From positions 1-64,000 of the forward strand of contig JBCCFW010000017.1 in the NCBI GenBank assembly GCA_039029535.1: 64,000 nt of DNA. Direction: 5' to 3'. Shown piece after piece: positions 41,505-50,422 of the stretch (within the stretch, counting starts at the first letter, position 1; every line of letters begins with the position of its first letter). This DNA comes from JBCCFW01 sp039029535 (GTDB taxonomy: Bacteria; Acidobacteriota; JBCCFW01). Both the position numbers and the translations under genes were made by a program. The notes beneath the pieces are model-generated. The model searched no databases. It saw nothing but the letters and a program-made list of their open reading frames with translations, and was not told where the DNA came from.

Positions 41505-43280
41505 GTGAAGCTACTGGTGACAGAAGGCCCGCTCCGCCGAACCGTCTTCGAGCTGACGAAGTCGGTGGTGGTGATCGGGCGCAAGCGTGACGCGGACATC
41601 TCGCTCGCCCGCGACAGTCTCGTCTCGCGCTTCCACTGCCAGCTCAGCGAGCACGATGGCGTGTGGTGGGTCGAGGACCTGGGCAGCGGCAACGGCACCT
41701 ACCTCGAGGGAGACCGGCTGGAGGCTCCCGCGAAGCTCCTCCCCGGTGGTGAGCTCCGCCTGGGGGAAACTTCGCTCCGGCTGCTTTCGGAAGAGGACGC
41801 TGAGGACTCGGGCCGCCTCGACCAGCTCGCGGGTGGGGAGGCGAGCACTGTCGACCAGCCCAAGCCGGTCTTGCCGGTCGAGGAGAAGTTCGACGGCGAC
41901 GCGACCCATCGTCCGCCGGTGGGCGCACGCCCGAAGCCCTCGCTCAAGCTCCAGAGCACCGGGAGCGTGAAGCTCTCCAACGATCCGACGACGACGGTCA
42001 TCGAGATCGCGGGTGCCTTCGATCCGAGCCAGAGCGCGAAGCTGCCCGCCGGTGAGGACCGCAATACCATCAACCTCCTCCGGCAGCGCCTGGAGGTCAC
42101 GCAGAACGTCGCGACGGCGGTCGCCGGCAAGCCGGATCTCAAGACCCTCATGGAAGCGGTGCTCGAAGGGGTCATGGGAGTCATCCCGGCCGAGCGCGGC
42201 TTCGTCGTCGGCGTCTCCGAGGACCAGACCCAGCTCGACACCATCGTCGCGCGACGCGCCGACGGACGCCCGCCGGAAGACATCACCATCAGCCGCACCA
42301 TGGTGGCCAAGACCCTCGAAGAGAAGGTCGGCCTCCTCGTTCACGACGCCCTCGGTGACGCGCGCCTGGTCGGTGCTCACAGCATCATGGGCGGCGGGAT
42401 CCGCGCGGCGCTCTGCGTGCCCTTCATCGACCAGGACCGCGTCGCTGCGATCCTTCACGTCGATGCCAGCACGGCCGAGAGCTTCACCAACACCGACCTC
42501 GAGCTGGCGGGCTCGGTCGTCAACCAGGCTAGCCTGGCGATCACCAACGCTCGCCTGTTCGATGAGCTCAAGGAGGCCTATGAGGCGCTCCAGTCGGCCC
42601 AGGCCCAGCTCGTCGAGAGCGAGAAGCTCTCCATCATCGGCACCCTGGCTGCGTCGATCGCTCACGACGTCGGCAACGTCCTCACGCCGATCAGCGGCAT
42701 CGCCAAGATCGTCATGCGGGACGACTCGATCAACCCGAAGCTGAAGGAAGCCTTCGACCGTCAGATGGGGCGGCTCAAGGCGCTCACGCATCAGCTCCTG
42801 TCGTTCTCCAAGCCCAAGCCGCCGGACCTCGTGCCGGTCGACATCAACAAGCAGCTCGAAGACAGCCTGGGCCTGGTGAAGACGGAGGCCCGCCACCACG
42901 GATCGGAGATCGTCTTCGAGCCGGGCGAGGGCGGCTTGCAGGTGCTCGCCGACGCCGACCGTCTCGATCAGGTGTTCATCAACATCGCGTTGAACGCGGT
43001 CCACGCGATGCAGGACGACGACGGTGGCACGCTCACCGTGAGCACCCGCTCCGACGGCGATGCGGTGGTCGTCGACCTGGCGGACACGGGTTGCGGCATC
43101 CCGGCCGAGAAGCTCGCCTCGATCTTCGAGCCGTTCTTCACGACCAAGGGCAAGGCGGGCACTGGGATGGGTCTCTTCTCCTGCCGTCGCATCGTCGAGG
43201 AGGAGCACGGCGGCTCCCTGGCGGTGGAGAGCGAGCTGGGGAAGGGGACGACCTTCCACGTCCGCATCCCGTCGATCTAG
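41505..43280 (+). CDS. FHA-GAF sensor histidine kinase
   Basis: 591 aa from GTG 41505 (AAGAGAA upstream), 41 bp after the response regulator. FHA domain about 1-95 with GR (25-26), SRFH (41-44) and GNGT (62-65). A linker precedes a GAF domain (about 190-345, TLMEAVLEGVMGVIPAERGFVVGVSED... CVPFIDQDRVAAILHVDAS). Histidine kinase: H-box SIAHDVGNVLTPISG, N-box INIALNAVHAMQDD, DTGCGIP, GTGMGLFSCRRIVEEEHGG. An FHA on a histidine kinase implies input from Thr phosphorylation. Confidence 0.93.
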   Translation: MKLLVTEGPLRRTVFELTKSVVVIGRKRDADISLARDSLVSRFHCQLSEHDGVWWVEDLGSGNGTYLEGDRLEAPAKLLPGGELRLGETSLRLLSEEDAEDSGRLDQLAGGEASTVDQPKPVLPVEEKFDGDATHRPPVGARPKPSLKLQSTGSVKLSNDPTTTVIEIAGAFDPSQSAKLPAGEDRNTINLLRQRLEVTQNVATAVAGKPDLKTLMEAVLEGVMGVIPAERGFVVGVSEDQTQLDTIVARRADGRPPEDITISRTMVAKTLEEKVGLLVHDALGDARLVGAHSIMGGGIRAALCVPFIDQDRVAAILHVDASTAESFTNTDLELAGSVVNQASLAITNARLFDELKEAYEALQSAQAQLVESEKLSIIGTLAASIAHDVGNVLTPISGIAKIVMRDDSINPKLKEAFDRQMGRLKALTHQLLSFSKPKPPDLVPVDINKQLEDSLGLVKTEARHHGSEIVFEPGEGGLQVLADADRLDQVFINIALNAVHAMQDDDGGTLTVSTRSDGDAVVVDLADTGCGIPAEKLASIFEPFFTTKGKAGTGMGLFSCRRIVEEEHGGSLAVESELGKGTTFHVRIPSI

Positions 43281-43286
43281 TCGACG
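43270..43286. terminator. Hairpin with stop codon in loop
   Basis: CGTCGA-TCTAG-TCGACG; 6-bp stem, the TAG at 43278-43280 is in the 5-nt loop. Confidence 0.4.
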
Positions 43287-43389
43287 ACGATCTGTCTCCT
43301 TCGCCGCTCCTCGAGCAGTCCGAGGTCGGTTGAGCTGGTTCCGGTCTGGGCGCATGATGACGGTTCCTGTCCTCAAACGGAGCTCCGTC

Positions 43390-44094
43390 ATGACCCGCTC
43401 GCTTCTCCTGTCGACCCTGCTGCTCTCCTGCGTCGCCCTCCCTGCCCAGGCCGATCGCTTCTCGCCGGGTGGTCCGCGTCGCAACGTGGGCTCGCAGGCT
43501 CGGGTGTCCTCACCGCGAGCGACGGCGGAGTACCGCCTGCGCCTGGTCAACCTCGCGCATCGTCAGCGTCTCCAATCGCTGGTCATGCACCAGCTCCTCT
43601 CCCGCGTGGTCGACGAGCCGGTGCTGTCCGGTGAGACGCAGGACGCCCGGAGCTGCTCGCAGCTGAAGAATGCCGTCGAGCAGCTCAAGAACCACGTGAC
43701 CGACCGTCACGAGTTGGAGAGGACGCGGGCGCGTGAATGCGGCGGTCTCGAGCCGGATGTCGATGCGTCCACCCAAGCCAAGCCGAGCCCCAGCTCACTC
43801 AGCGAGATGGCCGATGGCCAGCCGACGATCGGCTGTGACGACGAGTCCTGGTTCGAGCACTTCGACAACACGCTGAAGCTGCAGGAGCAGCTCGCCCGCA
43901 TGCGTGTCGAGCTGGCCCTCCGCGCCTGCCCCAGAGTCTCGCCCCGGGGGTCAGCGGCGCGGACGGGAGGGCTGCGAGCTCGTGCCGCGAGGTGGAGGAG
44001 GCGGAGGAGGACGCTGCCCGTAGGACGACTCGGCGCGTGGGGGAGGCGGCCAGTCGTCTTCGTCGGTGTCTTCGTCGTCTCGGGACGGGCGTGA
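43390..44094 (+). CDS. Exported hypothetical protein
   Basis: 234 aa from ATG 43390 (GGAG upstream). Signal peptide TRSLLLSTLLLSCVALPAQA. The middle part is helical and charged (SQLKNAVEQLKNHVTDRHELERTRARECGG). The last about 48 residues are Arg-rich low complexity and lie entirely antisense to the Pro-rich tail of the convergent kinase gene (144-bp overlap), so the true C-terminus may differ. No family recognised. Confidence 0.6.
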   Translation: MTRSLLLSTLLLSCVALPAQADRFSPGGPRRNVGSQARVSSPRATAEYRLRLVNLAHRQRLQSLVMHQLLSRVVDEPVLSGETQDARSCSQLKNAVEQLKNHVTDRHELERTRARECGGLEPDVDASTQAKPSPSSLSEMADGQPTIGCDDESWFEHFDNTLKLQEQLARMRVELALRACPRVSPRGSAARTGGLRARAARWRRRRRTLPVGRLGAWGRRPVVFVGVFVVSGRA

Positions 44095-46374
44095 GGGCGA
44101 GGACGGGCTCCCGCCCGGGGAGACCTCGGCCGGGTACAGGGCCGAGACTTCCCAGTAGTCGACCTCGAGCGGTCCCGCCGAGACGAGCACGAGACGTCCG
44201 TCGGTCCGGCGGTCCAGCGCGTTCTGAGGGAGCGGCCCGTCGTGCAGGACGTCCTCCTCGAGCTTGACGAGCACGCGATCGGGCCGGACCTGCACTTCGA
44301 GCACCTGCTGCTCGCCTGGCTTCAGCACCCGTCCTCGCCGAGCGCCTGGCGGAGGTGACGGATCGTCCAGGGTGAAGAAGCCCGAGTAGCGACGACCGTC
44401 GCGCGCCTTGCGATCGAGATCGAGCAGCAGCGCGCGCCCGCGCTCGGTGGTCAGGACCAGTCGCACTGGAGCCTGCACGTCGGTGCCGAGCGGATCGCTC
44501 GGGTCACGCAGCTCGTCGGCGGGGAGACTCTCATCGGCCTCGACGCTGCTGCGGAAGCGCAGCAGCACCTGATAGTCGCCAGGTGGCGAGAATGGCACGG
44601 TCAGGCTGGCTGGCGCGGTCGTCGTCGCCAGGTCGGGGTCCGCGAGCTGCCAGCCGCCGAGCGGCGTGATCAGCGAGTCGGTGCCCACTTCCTTCTCGAG
44701 CCATTCCGTCACGAAGAGTCCGCGACCGGGCACGTCCAGTCGGAGCGGTCGTGGACCGGGCGGTGTCGAGCGTTGCTGGGGCTCTCGACGGGTCGACTCG
44801 GGCTCGGCATCGACAGCGTCGAGAGCGGTCGTCTCCACCGGCGAGGGCGTCAGGACGGCCGGTGTCTCCTCGGTGCCCCCCGTGAGGAGTTTCCAGGTGA
44901 CGACTGCTCCCGTGCCGAGGAGCACGAGGAGGACGAGCCCCAACCATGGTGAGAGCCCCGATGACGAGGAGGGCGAAGCCGTCGTCGGGCGTGGTCGCGA
45001 GCCGGTGCGACCGCCGCCCACGCTCGGTGTCGGTCGCGCGACGGGCGCGCGAGCGGGAGCCGCGGCAGCCGGCACGGCGTCGATGCGAGTGGGTGCTTCA
45101 TCGTCGAGTGTCGTGTTGGCCGTCACCGAGGTCGAGGTCGCGCCTGCACCGACGCCCGTCGAGATCCCTTGCCCACTGCCGTGGATCGCCGCCAGCGGTG
45201 TCGCACCACTGGCGCCCGCGACCGCGCCGGAAAGAGGAGGAAGCGAGGGCGCCTCGGCAAGTGTCGGGAGGCCCAGGCGGAACGTGTGCGCGGCGGCAGG
45301 TGCCGTCTCGAGCAGTTGCCGGAGATCCTGGGCGAGCTCCTCCATCGAGGCATGTCGTTGCTCGGGTCGCTTGGCGACCGACTTTGCGAAGACTGCCTGT
45401 AGGCGGTGCGACCAGCTCCCATCACCGATCGCCTGCAGCGAGCTGCGCATGTCGGGGGCTGCTTGTTCGCGGGCTGCCACCAACATCTGCACGGCCGTCG
45501 TCCCGCTGTACGGTAGCTCGCCGGTGATCATTCGGTAGAGCGTGCAGCCGAGGCTGTACACGTCGCAGCGTTCGTTGGCCGCCTTGGGGTTCTCGGCGTG
45601 CTCGGGCGCCATGTAGGCGATGGTGCCGAGCAAGAGCCCGGTCTGCGTGAGAGTGGGCTCGGCGCCGAGCTCGGGATCGGCGAGACGGGCGATGCCGAGG
45701 TCGAGAAGCTTGACCTGACCCGCGTCCGTGGCGAGGAGGTTGGCCGGCTTGACGTCGCGATGGACGATGCCCTGCGAGTGGGCGTAGCCGAGCCCTTGCG
45801 CCGCCTGAATCGTGTAGTTGATCGCCAGCGTCAGGGGGAGCGGTCCGCTCTCGCGCACGATGGCGTCGACGTCGCGACCGTCGACGAGCTCCATGACGAG
45901 GTAGTGCTCGCCGTGAGCTTCGGAGGCGTCGAAGGCCATGACGATGTTGGGGTGCTGAAGACGAGCGATCGCCTTCACCTCCCGATAGAAGCGTTGCCTC
46001 GCTTCGTCGGAGTCGGTGAGGTGACCCGACAGCACCTTGAGCGCGACGTCGCGCTCCATCCGGAGGTGACGCGCCTTGTAGACGACGCCCATGCCTCCCT
46101 CGCCGAGCTGGTCGAGCAGGAGGTACTCGCCCAGGACGAGCGTGCGAGCTTCGTCCTCGAGGAGGCTCGCGCACTGGAACGCGGTGGCGAGTCCCTGACC
46201 AACGAGATGATCGGTCAGCTCCTGGGCGCTGCGCCCATCGAGTTGACCGCTCAGGCGATCGGCGGCGTCCTTCGCGAGGACGCCGCCGTCCACGAGACGC
46301 TGGAGGAGCAAGGAGGCGGGCAGTGACACGGCTCGACCCGGATCAGCGCGGGAGACGCTGGAAGGATGGTACAT
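43951..46374 (-). CDS. Transmembrane Ser/Thr protein kinase
   Basis: 807 aa. Residues about 20-80 (LLLQRLVDGGVLAKDAADRLSG...LVGQGLATAFQCASLLE) form the small N-terminal domain common in planctomycete kinases. Kinase about 84-345: GEGGMGVV (91-98), Lys113, HRDVKPANLL (205-214), DLG (225-227), GTIAYMAPEH. A Thr/Ala-rich juxtamembrane linker, one membrane span (about 478-497, WLGLVLLVLLGTGAVVTW) and an about 250-residue extracytoplasmic beta-rich domain with a Pro-rich acidic tail follow. Start uncertain: ATG 46374 lacks a ribosome site; GTG 46329 is an alternative. Confidence 0.92.
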   Translation of the reverse strand: MYHPSSVSRADPGRAVSLPASLLLQRLVDGGVLAKDAADRLSGQLDGRSAQELTDHLVGQGLATAFQCASLLEDEARTLVLGEYLLLDQLGEGGMGVVYKARHLRMERDVALKVLSGHLTDSDEARQRFYREVKAIARLQHPNIVMAFDASEAHGEHYLVMELVDGRDVDAIVRESGPLPLTLAINYTIQAAQGLGYAHSQGIVHRDVKPANLLATDAGQVKLLDLGIARLADPELGAEPTLTQTGLLLGTIAYMAPEHAENPKAANERCDVYSLGCTLYRMITGELPYSGTTAVQMLVAAREQAAPDMRSSLQAIGDGSWSHRLQAVFAKSVAKRPEQRHASMEELAQDLRQLLETAPAAAHTFRLGLPTLAEAPSLPPLSGAVAGASGATPLAAIHGSGQGISTGVGAGATSTSVTANTTLDDEAPTRIDAVPAAAAPARAPVARPTPSVGGGRTGSRPRPTTASPSSSSGLSPWLGLVLLVLLGTGAVVTWKLLTGGTEETPAVLTPSPVETTALDAVDAEPESTRREPQQRSTPPGPRPLRLDVPGRGLFVTEWLEKEVGTDSLITPLGGWQLADPDLATTTAPASLTVPFSPPGDYQVLLRFRSSVEADESLPADELRDPSDPLGTDVQAPVRLVLTTERGRALLLDLDRKARDGRRYSGFFTLDDPSPPPGARRGRVLKPGEQQVLEVQVRPDRVLVKLEEDVLHDGPLPQNALDRRTDGRLVLVSAGPLEVDYWEVSALYPAEVSPGGSPSSPSRPSRDDEDTDEDDWPPPPRAESSYGQRPPPPPPPRGTSSQPSRPRR

Positions 46375-46476
46375 CGGCCGTGCCGGGAGACCCGGTGACC
46401 TCGGGTCGTCGTCTCAAGACCGGGCCCGTGGTCGCCGAAACATCGCCGTAGGCATCCCGCCGGCGAGGGGCCCGTC

Positions 46477-47298
46477 ATGACCGCCGAGACCACCAACGTT
46501 CCCCATCTCGTGGCCGACCTGGAAGGACGCCCCTGCGTCCTCGTTCCCCTGGATCACGAGTCCGTGCTCCAGCCGCGGCTCTCGTCTCACGTCTATGAAC
46601 GCGTGCGGGAGCGGCTCGACCGTGACGAAGCGGCCACCGTGGCCTTCATGGATCGGCTGCGCCCCTCCCTGGAAGGGCCGGAGCTCGACGCGGTGCCCCT
46701 GCGCTCGGACAGCCCCACGGAGCCGTTCTGGAACAACGGCTACTTCTCGGGGCTCGATGCTCGGGCGGCGCATGCGGTCTGTGCGGAGCTGGTACCCAAC
46801 GTGGTGCTGGAGGTCGGTAGCGGACACTCGACCAAGTTCATGCGCAAGGCCATCGACGCGCGCGGCCGTCGCACCCGTCTCGTCTCCGTCGACCCGGCAC
46901 CCCGGGCGGAGATCGACCTGCTCTGCGACGAGGTCGTCCGGTCGCCGGTCCAGGCGCTCGACCCGGAGCTCTTCTCCGCGCTCGAGCCCGGCGACGTGCT
47001 GTTCTGGGACGGCAGCCACCTGGCGCTCAACGGCGCCGACGCCGTCTTCCTCTTCCTCGAGGTCATGCCGAGGCTGCGACCGGGCGTGCTCGTGCACGTG
47101 CACGACGTCACCCTGCCGCAGGAGTACCCCAACGACTTCGACGGCCGCGGCTACGCCGAGCAGTATCTACTCGCCTCGTGGCTCCTCGGCAACGAGCGAG
47201 ACGAGGTCGTGCTGCCCGCCTTCCACTGGTCCTCCCGGAGGGGAGGACCCGGTGGCGTGTCGTTCTGGCTGAGGAGAGGGACCGCAGCGGCGAGCTGA
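46477..47298 (+). CDS. Class I SAM-dependent methyltransferase family protein
   Basis: 273 aa. SAM-binding motif PNVVLEVGSGHSTKFMRKAI, the acidic LVSVDPAPR, then VLFWDGSHLALNGADAVFLFLEVMPRLRPGVLVHVHDV. The arrangement matches the Methyltransf_24-like group, often associated with glycan or secondary metabolism. Substrate unknown. Divergent from the kinase gene with about 100 bp between. The stop codon is at the centre of an 11-bp dyad. Confidence 0.85.
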   Translation: MTAETTNVPHLVADLEGRPCVLVPLDHESVLQPRLSSHVYERVRERLDRDEAATVAFMDRLRPSLEGPELDAVPLRSDSPTEPFWNNGYFSGLDARAAHAVCAELVPNVVLEVGSGHSTKFMRKAIDARGRRTRLVSVDPAPRAEIDLLCDEVVRSPVQALDPELFSALEPGDVLFWDGSHLALNGADAVFLFLEVMPRLRPGVLVHVHDVTLPQEYPNDFDGRGYAEQYLLASWLLGNERDEVVLPAFHWSSRRGGPGGVSFWLRRGTAAAS

Positions 47299-47308
47299 GC
47301 TCACCGCT
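47286..47308. terminator. Dyad centred exactly on a stop codon
   Basis: Arms 47286-47296 and 47298-47308 pair at 10 of 11 positions (AGCGG...GAGCT with AGCTC...CCGCT). The central base 47297 is the G of the TGA stop (47296-47298). Confidence 0.55.
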
Positions 47309-47314
47309 CGAGAA

Positions 47315-49294
47315 TCAAGGGCAGTCGCCCGCCCCGATGGTGCGCTCCACGCCACGGCTGTCGGTGCCGTAGCTGCCGGTGCCGCAGCTGTTCTGGCCGC
47401 GGACCAGGTAGAAGATGCCGCTCGCGCCGCTGGTGTCGGTGTAGTTCGGCACCGGGACGTTGTCGGCCAGGCAGGTCGCCTCCATCAGCGGCATGCCGAG
47501 GGTCGCGGTGACGATGTCGTAGACCGTGCCGATGCCGGCGGTGCCGGACTGGTCGTCCCATTCGAGGAGGATGTTGCGGTCGGCGAGCACCGTGATGGTC
47601 AGGCCGGTGACTTCCTCGGGCACGGCGATGACCGTGCCGTCGACGGGATCGCAGTCGTCGCCGTTGTTGGCGCCGTCCATGTCGAAGTCCTGCATCGTGC
47701 AGGCCGGGTCGAAGACGCAGTCCTGGTCGTCGCAGTCGACGTCACCGTCGCCATCGTCGTCGGTGTCGTTGTCGCAGATCTCCATCTCGTCGGGACAGGG
47801 CGGGAAGCCGGCGCAGTCGTCGTCGAAGCAGTCGGTGAGACCGTCGCAGTCGTCGTCGATCATGTTGCCGCACTCGACCTCACGCAGGCAGCTCAGGTTG
47901 AACGAGCAGTCGTCGTCGCAACAGTCGATGTCTCCATCGAAGTCGTCGTCGATGCCGTTCGTGCAGTTCTCGTCGAGGCAGAACGGCGTGCAGCCGATGT
48001 CTTCGCAGTCGGTGTCGCCGTTCATGTTGTCGTCGACGCCGTTCGTGCAGCACTCCAGCGGATCGTCGAGCATCCCGTCCATGTCGGCGTCGCAGCAGCC
48101 CTCGGTGCCGGAGCAGGCGGGATCGTCGCAGTCGGCGTCGCCTGAGCAGTCGTTGTCGATGCCGTCGAAGCAGTCGGCCTCGGCCGCGCACTCGAAGCCG
48201 CAGTCGGGATCGCAGCAGTCGATGAGCCCGTCGGCGTCGTTGTCGATGAGGTCGTCGCAGTCCTCACGACCACAGACGTCGGCGTTCTCCAGGCACTCGA
48301 TCTCTTCGCAGTCCTCGGTGAGGTTGAGGTCGTCGTCCATCATGTTGGAGCAGCAGCTGTTGATGCCGTCGGGTGAGCCGTCCATGTCGGCGTCGCAGCA
48401 GACCTCCCGCACGGAACAGAAGACGTCGTCGCAGTCGGCGAAGCCGTTGCAGTCGTTGTCGACTCCGTCTCCACAGTCGGCCTCGGCGATGCAGCCGAGA
48501 CCGCCGCATTCGGGGTCACAGCAGTCGACGAGGGTGTCGCCGTCGTCGTCCATGCCGTTGGCACAGTTCTCCTGGCAGAACGGACGCGGGCCGCACTCGC
48601 TGTCGGCGCAGTCGATGTCGCCGTCCATGTCGTCGTCCATGCCGTTGAGACAGCAGCTCTCGGTGTCGTTGGGGCGGCCGTCACCGTTGGTGTCGCAGCA
48701 GATCTCGATGCTGGAGCGACAGTCGCCATCGGCACAGTCGGTGTTGCCGTCCATGTCGTCGTCGATGCCGTCGAAGCAGTTGTTCTCCCGACCCATGCAG
48801 GGCGGGAGGGAGCGGCACTCGGTGTCGTTGCAGTCCTGCAGGGTGTCGCGGTCGTCGTCCTCGAAGTTCGTGCAGCAGGAGATGGGGCCGTCTGGCACGC
48901 CGTCCATGTCCTGGTCGCAGCAGATCTCGAGCGTGCCGCAGAGCCCGTCCTCGCAGTCGGTGAGCCCGTTGCAGTCGTTGTCACGACCGTCGCTGCAGTT
49001 GCCCTCGAGGTTGCAGCCGAGGAGCGAGCCGCAGTCGTCGCGGTCGCAGCAGTCGGTGAGGCCGTCGCAGTCGTTGTCGACCAGGTCGAAGCAGGCGACC
49101 GACTCGGTGGTGCAGTCACCGCACTCCGGCGAGGGGCAGCAGCCCGGGTCGCAGCAGTCGGTGAGACCATCGCGGTCGTTGTCGATGCCGTCGGCGCAGT
49201 CGTCCTCGGCCTGGGCCGAGATGCTGAGCAGGACGAACAGCGCGGGGGTGAGAACGAGACGGACGAAGCGCGAGGCGCGAGAAGACGTGACCAT
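47315..49294 (-). CDS. Exported Cys/Asp-repeat surface protein with C-terminal Fn3-like module
   Basis: 659 aa. Signal peptide LVLTPALFVLLSISAQA. From residue 30 to about 555 the protein is a run of short repeats of the form C-x-DGxDNDxDGLxDCCDPxC (for example DNDCDGLTDCCDRDDC, NGMDDDMDGDIDCADSEC). They are rich in Asp, Asn and Cys, suited to calcium or metal binding plus disulfides. The last about 100 residues are a Fn3-like module (EVTGLTITVLADRNILLEWDD... FYLVRGQNSCGTGSYGTDSRGVER). No enzymatic motif. Confidence 0.85.
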   Translation of the reverse strand: MVTSSRASRFVRLVLTPALFVLLSISAQAEDDCADGIDNDRDGLTDCCDPGCCPSPECGDCTTESVACFDLVDNDCDGLTDCCDRDDCGSLLGCNLEGNCSDGRDNDCNGLTDCEDGLCGTLEICCDQDMDGVPDGPISCCTNFEDDDRDTLQDCNDTECRSLPPCMGRENNCFDGIDDDMDGNTDCADGDCRSSIEICCDTNGDGRPNDTESCCLNGMDDDMDGDIDCADSECGPRPFCQENCANGMDDDGDTLVDCCDPECGGLGCIAEADCGDGVDNDCNGFADCDDVFCSVREVCCDADMDGSPDGINSCCSNMMDDDLNLTEDCEEIECLENADVCGREDCDDLIDNDADGLIDCCDPDCGFECAAEADCFDGIDNDCSGDADCDDPACSGTEGCCDADMDGMLDDPLECCTNGVDDNMNGDTDCEDIGCTPFCLDENCTNGIDDDFDGDIDCCDDDCSFNLSCLREVECGNMIDDDCDGLTDCFDDDCAGFPPCPDEMEICDNDTDDDGDGDVDCDDQDCVFDPACTMQDFDMDGANNGDDCDPVDGTVIAVPEEVTGLTITVLADRNILLEWDDQSGTAGIGTVYDIVTATLGMPLMEATCLADNVPVPNYTDTSGASGIFYLVRGQNSCGTGSYGTDSRGVERTIGAGDCP

Positions 49295-49519
49295 GCTGCA
49301 AATCCGGAAGCGGCTCGGCGAAGTCGGAAGAGATCGGGGGCGCGCGAGGTGCCCTCGCCCGGGGCGAAGAAACGAGCGGGCTCGACTTCAACAGTGGGCT
49401 GAAAATACGCCCTGAGTCTCAGATGAGCAACGAGTTGAGACGCACGAACGCTTCGTCTGCATGGGAAACCCGACTCTCGTCGATGGTCGGGTCATTGCGG
49501 GGCGCTCGTCAGCCTGAGA

Positions 49520-49563
49520 AGTGATTTTTCTGAGATCACCGGGGGGTGATCGAGGCGATCACT
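49520..49563. terminator. Nested inverted repeats at a gene end
   Basis: Outer arms AGTGAT (49520-49525) and ATCACT (49558-49563), the latter containing the stop of the leftward gene; inner hairpin GATCACC-GGGG-GGTGATC (49534-49551). Four alternating GTGAT/ATCAC blocks allow two mutually exclusive foldings. Confidence 0.45.
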
Positions 49564-50422
49564 GGGCCACGATGTGGAGGCACTCGGTCCCGTCGGGGCG
49601 GACGTGGATGATGCTTCCGGGGAAGGGGCCGGGCTTGGTCGTGCCGCCTTCGAAGAGATCACCACCGTCGGCTGCTCGGGGAGGTGGACGCAGCTCGATC
49701 AGCTTGATGGGGCCGATCCCGGCGAGGGCCTGGAGACCACGGGTCGTGCCGTCGGCGGTGAGATCGATTGAGACGTGGGGACCGCTCACGGTGGCTTCGG
49801 GGAAGCCCGGTCGCTTGACCTCGCGCACCGTCGCGCCTGGCACGTGCTTCTTGATGGCGGCGACCACCGGGTCGGAGGCCTCGCCCTTGAAGAGCTTGGC
49901 GATGAAGGCGAGCTGGCCCTTGGGGATGGCGGTGGAGGCCGACAGCACGCCGAGGCCGAGCCGATGACCCGGCAGGAGCTCACCGGCCCAGCGGACTTCG
50001 GGGCGCTTGGCCAGGGTCTCGAGGCTGTCCGGCGGCACTCGCACGATGAGCGCGGTGGCGCCGGCGGCTCCGACCATCTCCACTCCGAGCTCGGCCAGCG
50101 CCGCGAGGGTCTCGCCGTCTTGCTGAGTGACTTGGAGGATGGCGTGGGGCTTGGCCCCCTCGGGCTGCCAGGTCATCGTCCAGCCTTCGGTGCCGGGGAC
50201 GACCACGCTGTCTTCGAGCGGGTCGAACTGGTAGGTCGGGACGGTGATGCGCTTGGGATCGAGGAAGCCCGCGAGCCCGCCGGCGTTCGCCTCATCCTTC
50301 TTCTGAGCGCCCTTCTTCTTCCTCGGGCCGCCGAAGGGCGGCTGCGCTGAGGCGAGGCTCACGCAGGTCGCGCCCAGCAAGAGGCCGACGAGGCCGAGGA
50401 TTCCGCATCGGGTTCGCGTCAT
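49559..50422 (-). CDS. Exported protein resembling an isolated subtilase prodomain region
   Basis: 287 aa. Signal peptide GILGLVGLLLGATCVSLASA. The segment ALAELGVEMVGAAGATALIVRVPPDSLETLAKRPEVRWAGELLPGHRLG has the layout of the N-terminal region of S8-family proteases (VRWVGP...-type), but the Asp/His/Ser catalytic domain is absent. It may be a remnant, an inhibitor-like stand-alone prodomain, or unrelated. Divergent from oxyR with 115 bp between. Confidence 0.65.
   Translation of the reverse strand: MTRTRCGILGLVGLLLGATCVSLASAQPPFGGPRKKKGAQKKDEANAGGLAGFLDPKRITVPTYQFDPLEDSVVVPGTEGWTMTWQPEGAKPHAILQVTQQDGETLAALAELGVEMVGAAGATALIVRVPPDSLETLAKRPEVRWAGELLPGHRLGLGVLSASTAIPKGQLAFIAKLFKGEASDPVVAAIKKHVPGATVREVKRPGFPEATVSGPHVSIDLTADGTTRGLQALAGIGPIKLIELRPPPRAADGGDLFEGGTTKPGPFPGSIIHVRPDGTECLHIVAQ

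Noticed and set aside
41511..43550. 679-codon frame opposite the FHA-GAF histidine kinase
   Set aside because: Shadow of a high-GC gene; plus-strand kinase motifs are complete.
47526..49415. Plus-strand 629-codon Ser/Pro/Gln-rich frame
   Set aside because: Reverse reading of the Cys/Asp repeat array; its repeats mirror the real gene.
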